64,000 bases of DNA. Source: Luteimonas mephitis DSM 12574 (GTDB lineage Bacteria > Pseudomonadota > Gammaproteobacteria > Xanthomonadales > Xanthomonadaceae). A model generated the notes under the pieces. It had not been told where the DNA came from. It ran no database searches and was given only the letters and a program-made list of their open reading frames with translations. The stretch covers positions 455,001-519,000 of the forward strand of contig NZ_AULN01000012.1 of the NCBI RefSeq assembly GCF_000422305.1. The letters run 5' to 3'. Shown piece by piece: positions 34,461-42,329 of this stretch (the first letter of the stretch is position 1; each line of letters begins with the position of its first letter). A program made the translations under genes and the position numbers.

Positions 34461-35322
34461 CGCCGTGGATGCTCACCAGCAGCGCGTGCAGGCGCCGCGC
34501 GTCCGCCCGCGCGACGCGGAAACCGAAGCGGCCCAGCGCCAGTTCCTCGCCGGCTTCGGGCAGGTGGCCGATGGCCGCGGTGACCAGTCCGCCGATGGTG
34601 TCGTACTCGTCGTCGTCGAAGTCGGCGCCGAAGCGTTCGTTGAAGTCGGAAATCGGCGTCAGCGCGTCGACCACGTACTGGCCGTCGGCCTGTGCGGCGA
34701 TCAGCGCGCCGGGATCCTCGGCATCGTCGTGCTCGTCGTCGATCTCGCCGACGATCTGCTCGAGCACGTCCTCGATCGTGAGCAGCCCGGCGACGCCGCC
34801 GTACTCGTCGATCACGATCGCCATGTGGTTGCGCGACTGGCGGAATTCGCGCAGCAGCACGTCCAGGCGCTTGGACTCCGGGATCAGCACCGCCGGGCGC
34901 AGCAGTTCGTGGATGGTGCCCGGGCCGTTGTCGGCGACCACGCCGCGCAGCAGGTCCTTGGCCAGCAGCACGCCGAGGATCTCGTCCTTGTCGTCGCCGT
35001 GCACCGGGAAGCGCGAATGCCCCGACTCGACGACGTGCTTCATCAGGTCGATGAACTTCTCGTCGGCCGACAGCATCACCATCTGCGAGCGCGGGATCAT
35101 CACGTCGCCCACGCTGAGCTCGGACACGGTCAGCGCGCCCTCCATCATCTTCAGCGTGTCGGCGGCGATCAGGCCATCGGCCTGCACGTCGCGCAGCAGT
35201 TCGATCAGGTCGTCGCGGGTGGAGGGTTCGCCGGACAGCATCGAGCCGATGCGGTCCAGCCAAGAGCGCCGTTTGTCCGGGATCTCGGTGGCGTGGGGAG
35301 TACTACTGTCGTCCTCTGGCAT
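34450..35322 (-). CDS. corC: CorC/HlyC family CBS-domain protein
   Basis: A cytoplasmic protein of about 290 residues with two CBS domains (about residues 60-185), holding the signature VGDVMIPRSQMVMLSADEKF and FPVHGDDKDEILGVLLAKD, followed by a CorC/HlyC transporter-associated domain (GLVTAAIGHLPEAGEEL). In other bacteria it is linked with Mg2+/Co2+ efflux and the ybeY region. The ATG at 35322 resembles the family N-terminus; a GTG at 35352 would add ten residues, and neither has a strong ribosome site. It is followed by an overlapping DUF4105 gene. Confidence 0.92.
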   Translation of the reverse strand: MPEDDSSTPHATEIPDKRRSWLDRIGSMLSGEPSTRDDLIELLRDVQADGLIAADTLKMMEGALTVSELSVGDVMIPRSQMVMLSADEKFIDLMKHVVESGHSRFPVHGDDKDEILGVLLAKDLLRGVVADNGPGTIHELLRPAVLIPESKRLDVLLREFRQSRNHMAIVIDEYGGVAGLLTIEDVLEQIVGEIDDEHDDAEDPGALIAAQADGQYVVDALTPISDFNERFGADFDDDEYDTIGGLVTAAIGHLPEAGEELALGRFGFRVARADARRLHALLVSIHGDDD

Positions 35323-35439
35323 TGCAGTCTTGTCAGCGCCCGGATGGGCCACGGGGGGAGTCTAGCGCGGCCCGGCGGCGGGCTGGTGAAACGGGATGGC
35401 GGTTCCGCCGGCATGGACGGCCGCGCATGCGCGCGCGTT

Positions 35440-35937
35440 TCAGGCGTCGAATTCGTCCCGGTAAGGGTCGGAGATGCCCAGCCCGGCGAGGATTTCCCGC
35501 TCCAGCGCCTCCATGCACTCGGCCTCCTGCGCATCCTCGTGGTTCCAGCCCAGCAGGTGCAGCGCGCCGTGCACGGTGAGGTGGGCGTAGTGGTCGTTCA
35601 GCCGCTTGCGCTGCTCGCGGGCCTCGCGGGCGACCACCGGCGCGCACAGCACCAGGTCGCCGAGCAGCGGCATCGTCACGCCCTTGGGCAGCTTGACGCC
35701 CTCGGCCATGTCGGCCGGGAAGCTGAGCACGTTGGTGGCGTAGTCCTTGCCGCGGTAATGGCGGTTGAGCGCGCGGCCCTCGCGTGCGTCCACCAGGCGC
35801 ACGGCGAGGTCCGCCTCGCGGATGCGACCGGCCAGCGCCGCGGCCACCCATTTGCGGAAACTCACCGCCGCCGGCAGGCCGGCGCGGGGCAGGGCGTAGC
35901 CCACGGAAACGTCGAGGCGGACGGGGCCACGAGTCAT
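35440..35937 (-). CDS. ybeY: endoribonuclease YbeY, 16S rRNA maturation
   Basis: YbeY is a zinc endoribonuclease for 16S rRNA 3'-end processing and ribosome quality control. The 165-residue protein carries the metal-binding HLTVHGALHLLGWNHE motif with its three histidines, plus the upstream NRHYRGKDYATNVLSFP block. The ATG at 35937 was preferred over TTG at 35949 because it overlaps the stop of the upstream gene (ATGA). It lies in the phoH-ybeY-corC order common in gammaproteobacteria, with one additional gene between phoH and ybeY. Confidence 0.94.
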   Translation of the reverse strand: MTRGPVRLDVSVGYALPRAGLPAAVSFRKWVAAALAGRIREADLAVRLVDAREGRALNRHYRGKDYATNVLSFPADMAEGVKLPKGVTMPLLGDLVLCAPVVAREAREQRKRLNDHYAHLTVHGALHLLGWNHEDAQEAECMEALEREILAGLGISDPYRDEFDA

Positions 35938-36902
35938 CTTCCGCGCCAATCCTGTGCGTCGAATCCGATCTCGACCACGCGTGCGTCCGCCGACTTCTCC
36001 GTGATGCCAGCGGTCGCCGCGTCCTTGAAGCAGTTCTCGCGCTGGTAAGCCACGGACTGCGTGACCAGGGCCTCGGCGATCGCCTGCGGGTCGCCGTCGG
36101 GATCCACGGTGATCACCGCGTTCGCGCAGTCGCCGATGTTGACGACGTCGATGGCTGGCACGAGGCTGCGTGCCGCGCGGTCGGCCAAGGCCCGGAAGCC
36201 GGCGTCGTCGATGCGCTCGCGCGCCGCCGACACGCGCACCTTGAAGAAGTAGAGCTGCTTGTGGAACAGGTATCCGTCGGAATGCATCGGCATGCCCTGC
36301 GGCAACAGGTCCAGCTGCACGCTCACGCGGCGCCCGGTGTGCTGGCTGGCTTCGAGCAGCATGCGGGCGAGGGCAGCCTCCCCGGTGTCGAGCTCGCCGG
36401 GCGCTTCCCGTTCCGACGCGTCGCGGGTCGGCGCGGCGGCGTCCGCTGCCATGTCGCCGGGCGAAGCTGATCCGGGCTCCGGTCCCGGCAATTCCAGCGT
36501 AAAGTCGCTTTCCTCGACGATCCGCACGTTGCCGTAGTAGCCGGCCTCCTCGGCCTCCGCGAATCCCGCCTTGAACTCGACCATCCCGCGTTCGACGGCG
36601 TCGGCCTCGGCCGAGCGTCCCGCGGGGTAGACGTAGACGTCGAAGCGGGTTTCCTGGTGGCCCGGCAGGGCATAGCGGAACCCGGCACCGGCATACTTGT
36701 TCGCAGCGTCGTAGCTGCTGCCTTCGATGACGAACTCGCCGATCCGCTCCGGCGCGATCACGTAACTGGTTTCAATGAATGGCCGGGCCTCGGCCTTCCG
36801 CTCGCCCGGTGCCTGTTCCTGTCGCGCGTCGGCAGCGGGCACGAACAGCGCGGACGCGAGTGCGATCACGGAGGCGGCGCTCAGGAACACGGGACGGATC
36901 AT
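35934..36902 (-). CDS. exported protein of unknown function between phoH and ybeY
   Basis: A 322-residue protein that I cannot assign. It has a clear Sec signal peptide (IRPVFLSAASVIALASALFVPAADA) and then soluble alternating segments without membrane helices. One notable part is the acidic, Ala/Pro-rich linker GPEPGSASPGDMAADAAAP near residues 140-160. Two cysteines (GDCANAVI and RENCFKD) could form a disulphide. Its stop overlaps the ybeY start (ATGA), so it is translationally coupled to a housekeeping gene with which it has no obvious functional link. It starts 31 bp after the phoH stop. Confidence 0.75.
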   Translation of the reverse strand: MIRPVFLSAASVIALASALFVPAADARQEQAPGERKAEARPFIETSYVIAPERIGEFVIEGSSYDAANKYAGAGFRYALPGHQETRFDVYVYPAGRSAEADAVERGMVEFKAGFAEAEEAGYYGNVRIVEESDFTLELPGPEPGSASPGDMAADAAAPTRDASEREAPGELDTGEAALARMLLEASQHTGRRVSVQLDLLPQGMPMHSDGYLFHKQLYFFKVRVSAARERIDDAGFRALADRAARSLVPAIDVVNIGDCANAVITVDPDGDPQAIAEALVTQSVAYQRENCFKDAATAGITEKSADARVVEIGFDAQDWRGR

Positions 36903-36932
36903 GGCGGGCGGTGCGAGGGCGGATCCTGCAGT

Positions 36933-37946
36933 CTACGCCGGTCCCGTGGCGGCATCCTGCGCATCGCGGCGCTCGTAGGCGTTGACGATGCGTGCCACCA
37001 GCGGGTGCCGGACCACGTCGCGAGCCTCGAAGAAGGTGAAGCTCACGCCTTCCACCTCGTGCAGGACTTCCACTGCATCGCGCAGGCCGGACTTGACGTG
37101 CTTGGGCAGGTCGATCTGGGTCAGGTCGCCGGTGACCACGGCGGTGCTGCCGAAGCCCAGCCGGGTCAGGAACATCTTCATCTGCTCGATGGTGGTGTTC
37201 TGGGCTTCGTCGAGGATCACGTAGGCGTCGTTGAGCGTGCGCCCGCGCATGTACGCCAGCGGCGCGATCTCGATGACGTTCTTCTCCAGCAGCTTGAGCA
37301 CCTTCTCCACGCCGAGCATCTCGTACAGCGCGTCGTACAGCGGGCGCAGGTACGGGTCGACCTTCTGCGAGAGGTCGCCGGGCAGGAAGCCGAGCTTCTC
37401 GCCGGCCTCGACCGCCGGGCGCACCAGCACCAGCCGCTGCACCCGCGATTCGTTCAGCGCCTCGACCGCGCTGGCCACGGCGAGGAAGGTCTTGCCGGTG
37501 CCGGCGGGGCCGACGCCGAAGTTGATGTCGTGGGTGGCGATCGCGTGCAGGTACTTCTGCTGGTTGGGGCCGCGCCCGCGGACAGTGCCGCGGCGCACGC
37601 GGATCGCGACTTCCTGCGGAACGTAATCGCCGCTGCCGCTGGACGCACTGGCGCTGGCATCGGCGTCGGCGCCCGCGCCGGCGGCGTTCATGCGCAGGTT
37701 GATCGACTGGCCGTCGAACGTCTCCTCGCCGGCCTCGGCATACAGAGTGCGCAGCAGCCGTTCGGCCTGCGCCACCGGCGCGGCTTCCGGGCCGGTGACG
37801 CGGAACACGTTGCCGCGGTTGGCGATCTCCACGCCAAGGCGCAGTTCGATCTGCCGCAGGTGGCCGTCGAACGGGCCGGCCAAGTTGGCCAGGTGTTCGG
37901 CGTTGTCGGGTTCGAGGGTGAAGTCGCGCTGGTGGGGATTGGGCAT
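36933..37946 (-). CDS. phoH: PhoH-like ATPase
   Basis: A cytoplasmic P-loop ATPase of 337 residues, likely an RNA helicase-like or RNA-linked factor; PhoH proteins are usually encoded with ybeY. An N-terminal KH-like segment ([13 protein letters not shown]) precedes an Ala-Asp-Ser linker at about residues 95-115, then Walker A in [14 protein letters not shown] and Walker B in [11 protein letters not shown]. The ATG at 37946 gives the standard N-terminus with [19 protein letters not shown]. Upstream the region is divergent with a TetR gene; in related genomes miaB usually precedes phoH, but here it lies 8 kb away. Confidence 0.94.
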   Translation of the reverse strand: MPNPHQRDFTLEPDNAEHLANLAGPFDGHLRQIELRLGVEIANRGNVFRVTGPEAAPVAQAERLLRTLYAEAGEETFDGQSINLRMNAAGAGADADASASASSGSGDYVPQEVAIRVRRGTVRGRGPNQQKYLHAIATHDINFGVGPAGTGKTFLAVASAVEALNESRVQRLVLVRPAVEAGEKLGFLPGDLSQKVDPYLRPLYDALYEMLGVEKVLKLLEKNVIEIAPLAYMRGRTLNDAYVILDEAQNTTIEQMKMFLTRLGFGSTAVVTGDLTQIDLPKHVKSGLRDAVEVLHEVEGVSFTFFEARDVVRHPLVARIVNAYERRDAQDAATGPA

Positions 37947-38040
37947 GCGGGCGCGCGGAAAGCGGCGGTCGGCGGGGGATGGCAAGGGTAGCGCCGGCGG
38001 GCACGCATGGCCACGGAGCGGCGTCGATTCGCGCCCCTTG

Positions 38041-38054
38041 CAATTAATTAATTG
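38041..38054. promoter_or_regulatory. AT-rich palindrome between phoH and tetR, candidate TetR operator
   Basis: CAATTAATTAATTG is a perfect 14-bp palindrome in an AT-rich island (38041-38070) standing out in GC-rich DNA. It lies 20 bp before the TetR-family gene and probably serves as its promoter and autorepression operator. Confidence 0.6.
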
Positions 38055-38074
38055 AAGAATTAAATTTTGCCGCC

Positions 38075-38884
38075 ATGCCGACTCGAAGCAAATCCGGGAC
38101 GCCCGCGGGGCACGTGAAACGGGCCGCGACATCGAAAGCGGCTCCCGCGCCTGCACCCGGACGCCGGCCGACGCGCAAGGGTGCGGCGGCAGACGGCGCG
38201 AAGCCGGGAAAGCCCGGTGCCCAGCCCGGTGCCAAGCGCGCGCCCGGTCGGCCCGTGCGCAAGCAGGGACAGCGACACGGCGACGTTCGCGAGGCACTGC
38301 TGGATGCCGCCATCGCCTGCTTCACCACCAAGGGCATCGCCGCGACGTCGCTGCGCGAAATCGCCACCCAGGCGCATGTCACCCCGGCGCTGCTGCATTA
38401 CTACTACGGAGACAAGGCGCAGTTGGTCGAGGCGCTGGTGCAGGATCGGATGCTGCCGGCGTTCGCCGTGGTGCGCGAGCGCGTGGCGGCGGCCGGCGAC
38501 GACGTCGCCGACACCGTGGCCGCCTTCGTCTGCGGCCTGACGGAAGCGATGAAGCGCCATCCCTGGTGGCCGCAGCTGTGGGTGCGCGAAGTGCTGTGCG
38601 AGGGCGGCGCGCTGCGCGATCTGCTGCTGACGCGGATCGCGCCCGAACTGGCGCGCACGATCGCCGGCCGGTTCGCCGCGGCGCAGGCGCGCGGCGAACT
38701 CAACCCCGACCTCGACCCGCGCCTGCTGATGACCTCGCTGGTCGGCCTGACCCTGCTGCCCGCGGCGGGCGCGCCGATCTGGCGCGCGCTGTTCGAAGCC
38801 GACGACCTCGGCCTCGACGACGTGCGCCGGCATGCCATCGCGCTGCTCGACCGCGGTCTCGAGCTGAAGCCTTCGGCGAAATGA
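38075..38884 (+). CDS. TetR/AcrR family transcriptional regulator
   Basis: A DNA-binding repressor of 269 residues. The helix-turn-helix spans residues about 70-115, with ATSLREIATQAHVTPALLHYYYGDK. The first 65 residues are an unusual low-complexity basic Ala/Pro/Lys/Arg extension absent from most TetR proteins. The C-terminal ligand domain is of the CerR-like type (AAFVCGLTEAMKRHPWWPQLWVRE). It starts 20 bp after an AT-rich palindrome that is its likely operator. The HlyD-ABC transporter genes follow and are the expected target, so it probably represses them until a drug or envelope stressor binds. The exact start is uncertain, since no clear ribosome site precedes it. Confidence 0.87.
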   Translation: MPTRSKSGTPAGHVKRAATSKAAPAPAPGRRPTRKGAAADGAKPGKPGAQPGAKRAPGRPVRKQGQRHGDVREALLDAAIACFTTKGIAATSLREIATQAHVTPALLHYYYGDKAQLVEALVQDRMLPAFAVVRERVAAAGDDVADTVAAFVCGLTEAMKRHPWWPQLWVREVLCEGGALRDLLLTRIAPELARTIAGRFAAAQARGELNPDLDPRLLMTSLVGLTLLPAAGAPIWRALFEADDLGLDDVRRHAIALLDRGLELKPSAK

Positions 38885-38960
38885 AGCACTTCCGCTCCCA
38901 TCGCGATTCCCGCTGTGCCCTCCGCGCGAGTCTGCAGGAGTGCCGCGGGTGGAGACTTCG

Positions 38961-39929
38961 ATGACAACCCCTGGCAACCGGTTCCTGGTGTTGGCAATGG
39001 GCCTGGTGCTGCTGCCGGGCTGTCGCCACGACGCGCCGCAGGCGCTGGGCACGCTGGAATTCGACCGCGTCACCCTGCCGGCGCCGGTGGCCGAGCGCAT
39101 CGTCTCGATCGACGTGCGCGAAGGGCAGCGGGTCGAGGCCGGTGCGAAACTTCTCACGCTGGAGCGCACCCGCACCGGCGCGCAGGCACAGGCGGCGCTG
39201 GCCGAAGTGCAGCGGCAGCGCGAAGTGCTGGCCGAACTGCAGGCGGGGCCGCGCAGCGAGGATATCGCCCAGGCGCGCGCCAACCTCAACGCGGCGCAGG
39301 CGCAGGCGCGCGATGCCAGCGCCTACTACGCACGCCTGCAGCCGCTCGGGAGGCGACAGCTTGTCGCCGCGGCCGAGGTCGATCGCGCCCGCGCCGCGGC
39401 CGGCAATGCGCAGGCACAGGTGCGCGCCGCGCAGGCCGCGCTCGCGGAACTCGAACACGGCACCCGTCGCGAACAGATCGCCCAGGGCGAGGCGGCGCTG
39501 CAGGCCGCGCAGGCGCAGGCCGAAGCCGAACAGGCCACCCTGCAGAAACTGGACCTGGTGGCGCCGCGCGCCGGCCGCGTGGACAGCATTCCCTACAAGC
39601 TCGGCGACCAGGCGCCGGTGGGCGCGCCGCTGGTGGTGATGCTGGTCGGCGGCGCGCCGTACGCGCGGGTGTACGTGCCCGAACCGATCCGCACAGGCGT
39701 CGCCGTCGGCCAGCGCGCACGCGTGTTCGTCGATGGCCGCGACGCGGCGCTGGCTGGCACGGTGCGCATGATCCGCAGCGAGCCCAGTTTTACCCCGTAC
39801 TACGCACTGGCCGGCGCGGACGCCGCGCGGCTGAGCTACCTGGCCGAGATCCAGCTCGACAAGGACGCCGCGGCGCTGCCTGCCGGCGTGCCGCTGCGGG
39901 TGGAATTCGAGGGCGGGGGCGGGCAGTGA
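38961..39929 (+). CDS. HlyD-family membrane-fusion lipoprotein of an ABC efflux pump
   Basis: A periplasmic adaptor of 322 residues linking an ABC exporter to an outer-membrane channel. It begins with a lipoprotein signal peptide (LVLAMGLVLLPGC), then a lipoyl/barrel-sandwich domain (IVSIDVREGQRVEAGAKLLTLE), a long Ala/Gln-rich coiled-coil hairpin at about residues 70-185, the second half of the lipoyl domain (LDLVAPRAGRVDSIPYKLG) and a beta-barrel domain. The ATG at 38961 follows GGTGGAGAC. It resembles YbhG of the YbhGFSR exporter and precedes the ATPase gene by 52 bp. Confidence 0.88.
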   Translation: MTTPGNRFLVLAMGLVLLPGCRHDAPQALGTLEFDRVTLPAPVAERIVSIDVREGQRVEAGAKLLTLERTRTGAQAQAALAEVQRQREVLAELQAGPRSEDIAQARANLNAAQAQARDASAYYARLQPLGRRQLVAAAEVDRARAAAGNAQAQVRAAQAALAELEHGTRREQIAQGEAALQAAQAQAEAEQATLQKLDLVAPRAGRVDSIPYKLGDQAPVGAPLVVMLVGGAPYARVYVPEPIRTGVAVGQRARVFVDGRDAALAGTVRMIRSEPSFTPYYALAGADAARLSYLAEIQLDKDAAALPAGVPLRVEFEGGGGQ

Positions 39930-39981
39930 GCACTTGCTTCCCGGCGGCGGAAACGACGGTGGAACGCAGCGGCTGCGCTCC

Positions 39982-40959
39982 ATGAATGCGCCCGCGCAAG
40001 CCGCCGCCGATCTCGCGATCCGCGCCCGCGGCCTGAGCAAGCGCTTCGGCGAAGTGCTCGCGGTGGACCGGGTCGACCTGTCCGTGCCGAAGGCCTGCGT
40101 GTACGGGTTCCTCGGCCCGAACGGCTCCGGCAAGTCCACCACCATCCGCATGCTTTGCGGCCTGCTGACGCCGACCGAGGGCGAGATCGAAGTGCTGGGC
40201 CTGCGCATCCCCGCGCAGTCCGAGCAGCTGCGCAGCCGCATCGGCTACATGACCCAGAAGTTCTCGCTGTTCGAGGACCTGACGGTGCGCGAGAACCTCG
40301 AGTTCCTCGCCGCCGTGCAGGACGTGCCGAAGGCGAAGGCGCGCGCGCGGATCGATGCGCTGGTCGAGCAGTACCGCTTCGGCGATCGCGAGAAGCAGCT
40401 CGCGGGCACCCTCAGCGGCGGCCAGAAGCAGCGTCTCGCGCTCGCCGGCGCGGTGATCCAGGAGCCCGAACTGCTGTTCCTCGACGAACCCACCAGCGCG
40501 GTCGATCCCGAATCACGCCGTGACTTCTGGGAAAAACTCTTCGACCTCGCCGACGCCGGCACCACTCTGCTGGTGTCCACCCACTACATGGACGAGGCCG
40601 AGCGCTGCCATCGCATCGCGATCCTCGACCACGGCGCGCTGGTGGCCGACGGCACGCCGCGCGAGCTGACCGCCGCGCTCGAAGGGCGCACGGTGCTGGT
40701 CGACGCCGCCGAGCCGCGGCGCGCGCAGAAGGCGCTGGTCGACGTACCCGGCGTGCTCAGCGTCGCGCAGATCGGCAACAGCCTGCGGGTGCTGGCCGAT
40801 CGCAACGGCGACGCGGCGGCGCGGATCCGCGACGTCCTCGGAAAGGCGGGCGTACGAGCGCACGTCGATGCCTCGCAACCCAACCTCGAAGACGTGTTCG
40901 TGTCGGCGACCAGCGGCAGCAGCGATGGCGACCGGCCTGGCAAGGCGGATGCGGCATGA
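39982..40959 (+). CDS. ABC transporter ATP-binding protein (ABC-2 type efflux)
   Basis: The ATPase subunit of the exporter, 325 residues. Walker A is GPNGSGKSTT, the signature motif LSGGQKQRLALAG, Walker B LLFLDEPTSAVDP, and the switch histidine lies in VSTHYMDEAERC. The C-terminal extension (about residues 240-325) is typical of ABC-2 drug exporters. An in-frame TTG at 39934 would add 16 residues without conserved content, so ATG 39982 is preferred although its ribosome site is weak. The stop overlaps the start of a 58-codon ORF (ATGA, 40956-40959). Confidence 0.93.
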   Translation: MNAPAQAAADLAIRARGLSKRFGEVLAVDRVDLSVPKACVYGFLGPNGSGKSTTIRMLCGLLTPTEGEIEVLGLRIPAQSEQLRSRIGYMTQKFSLFEDLTVRENLEFLAAVQDVPKAKARARIDALVEQYRFGDREKQLAGTLSGGQKQRLALAGAVIQEPELLFLDEPTSAVDPESRRDFWEKLFDLADAGTTLLVSTHYMDEAERCHRIAILDHGALVADGTPRELTAALEGRTVLVDAAEPRRAQKALVDVPGVLSVAQIGNSLRVLADRNGDAAARIRDVLGKAGVRAHVDASQPNLEDVFVSATSGSSDGDRPGKADAA

Positions 40960-41132
40960 GAACCCTGGGCGCCACGGGATTGTTCCGATCGTCGTTGCTG
41001 CGCGGGCGCAGGCCCATGGGCGTTGCCGTCGATACCCGTTCCTCTGGACCAGGGCCCGCGGACGACCAGACGTTCGCCGGTTCGAAGTCCCGCCTGCACG
41101 GGAATGATGGGTCGAGGCGGATCCAGCCATGA
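40956..41132 (+). CDS. 58-residue coupled small ORF carrying a REP-like sequence
   Basis: This ORF starts with an ATGA overlap on the ATPase stop and ends with an ATGA overlap on the permease start, so it spans exactly the 169-bp gap in an open frame. The product is basic and Gly/Ser/Arg-rich (MRTLGATGLFRSSLLRGRRP at the N-terminus), with no domain or membrane helix. Its second half (SKSRLHGND) looks like translated REP-type DNA, as 41088-41110 has the TCCCGCCTGCACGGGAA palindrome of such repeats. It may be a coupling bridge rather than a functional protein. Confidence 0.4.
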   Translation: MRTLGATGLFRSSLLRGRRPMGVAVDTRSSGPGPADDQTFAGSKSRLHGNDGSRRIQP

Positions 41133-42232
41133 ACCTCCGCCGCCTCGGCGCCATCGTGGTCAAGGAGGTGCGCCAGCTGCGCCGCGACCGCGTCACCCTG
41201 GCGATGATCCTCGGCATCCCGGTGCTGCAGCTGGTGCTGTTCGGCTACGCGATCAACCTCAACCTGCGCGGGCTGGATGCCGGCATTGCCGACCAGTCCA
41301 ACACGGCTGCCTCGCGCGCGCTGGTCATGGACATGGTGGCCACGGGTGTCATCAGTCCGTCGCTGAGCGCGACTTCGCCACGACAGCTGATGGAGGCGCT
41401 GCGGCGCGGCGAGATCAGCGTTGGCGTGGTGATCCCGCCGGACTTCGAACGCCGCCGCTTCGACGGTCGCGAGGCGGTGCAGGTGCTGGTCGACGGCAGC
41501 GATACGGTGGTGCAGAGCGCGGCAATGCAGCTTGCGCAGCTGCCGCTGGACACCCGGCCGGCCAGCAACGCGAAGAACGAGCGCGGCGGCCCCGGACAGG
41601 TCAGCGTGGTGAGCTTCTACAACCCCGAGCGGCGCTCGGCGGTCAACATCGTGCCCGGCCTGATCGGGGTGATCCTGACCATGACGATGGTGCTGTTCAC
41701 CGCAGTTGCCATCGTGCGCGAACGCGAGCGCGGCAACATGGAGCTGCTGATCGCCACGCCGCTCAGCCGCTCGGAGCTGATGGTCGGCAAGGTGCTGCCC
41801 TACATCGCGATCGGACTGCTGCAGACCACGCTGGTGCTGGCGCTGGGGATGTGGCTGTTCAACGTGCCGGTGCGCGGCAGCGTGCTGGACGTCTACGTCG
41901 CGTCGATCCTGCTGATCGTCGCCAACCTGACCCTTGGTCTGCTGATCAGCACCCGCGCGAAGTCGCAGTTCCAGGCAATGCAGATGACGTTCTTCATCTT
42001 CCTGCCCTCGATCCTGCTGTCGGGCTTCATGTTCCCGTTCGCCGGCATGCCGCGCGCGGTCCAGTGGCTGGCCGAACTGCTGCCGCTCACCCATTTCCTG
42101 CGCCTGATCCGCGGCGTGATGCTGCGCGGTGCCAGCCTCGTGGAACTGTGGCCGGAAGTGGCGGCGTTGCTCGTGTTCACCACGGTGATGATGGCGGCGG
42201 CGATCCTGCGCTTCCGCAAGCGGCTGGACTGA
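41129..42232 (+). CDS. ABC-2 type transporter permease
   Basis: The inner-membrane permease of the HlyD-linked exporter, 367 residues. One N-terminal helix (MILGIPVLQLVLFGYAI) is followed by a large periplasmic domain (about residues 45-175) and five C-terminal helices, the YhhJ/YbhS arrangement. The RERERGNMELLIATPLSRSEL block is the family's coupling segment. Only one permease gene is present, so it should form a homodimer with the ATPase dimer. Translation may be coupled through the small ORF ending at 41132. Confidence 0.92.
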   Translation: MNLRRLGAIVVKEVRQLRRDRVTLAMILGIPVLQLVLFGYAINLNLRGLDAGIADQSNTAASRALVMDMVATGVISPSLSATSPRQLMEALRRGEISVGVVIPPDFERRRFDGREAVQVLVDGSDTVVQSAAMQLAQLPLDTRPASNAKNERGGPGQVSVVSFYNPERRSAVNIVPGLIGVILTMTMVLFTAVAIVRERERGNMELLIATPLSRSELMVGKVLPYIAIGLLQTTLVLALGMWLFNVPVRGSVLDVYVASILLIVANLTLGLLISTRAKSQFQAMQMTFFIFLPSILLSGFMFPFAGMPRAVQWLAELLPLTHFLRLIRGVMLRGASLVELWPEVAALLVFTTVMMAAAILRFRKRLD

Positions 42233-42329
42233 TCCGCCCGGCCTCGGAAGGCCGGAGCGTGCCGGCGGTCATGTTCCCCCCGGGGCCGGCAGGCTAGCAT
42301 CGCCTCGACACACCGGGGATGGGGTTGCC

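Noticed and set aside
41060..41110. tRNA-like GGTTCGAAGTCCCGCC
   Set aside because: It resembles a T-arm, but no acceptor, D or anticodon arm can be paired around it. It fits a REP-type palindrome inside the small ORF.
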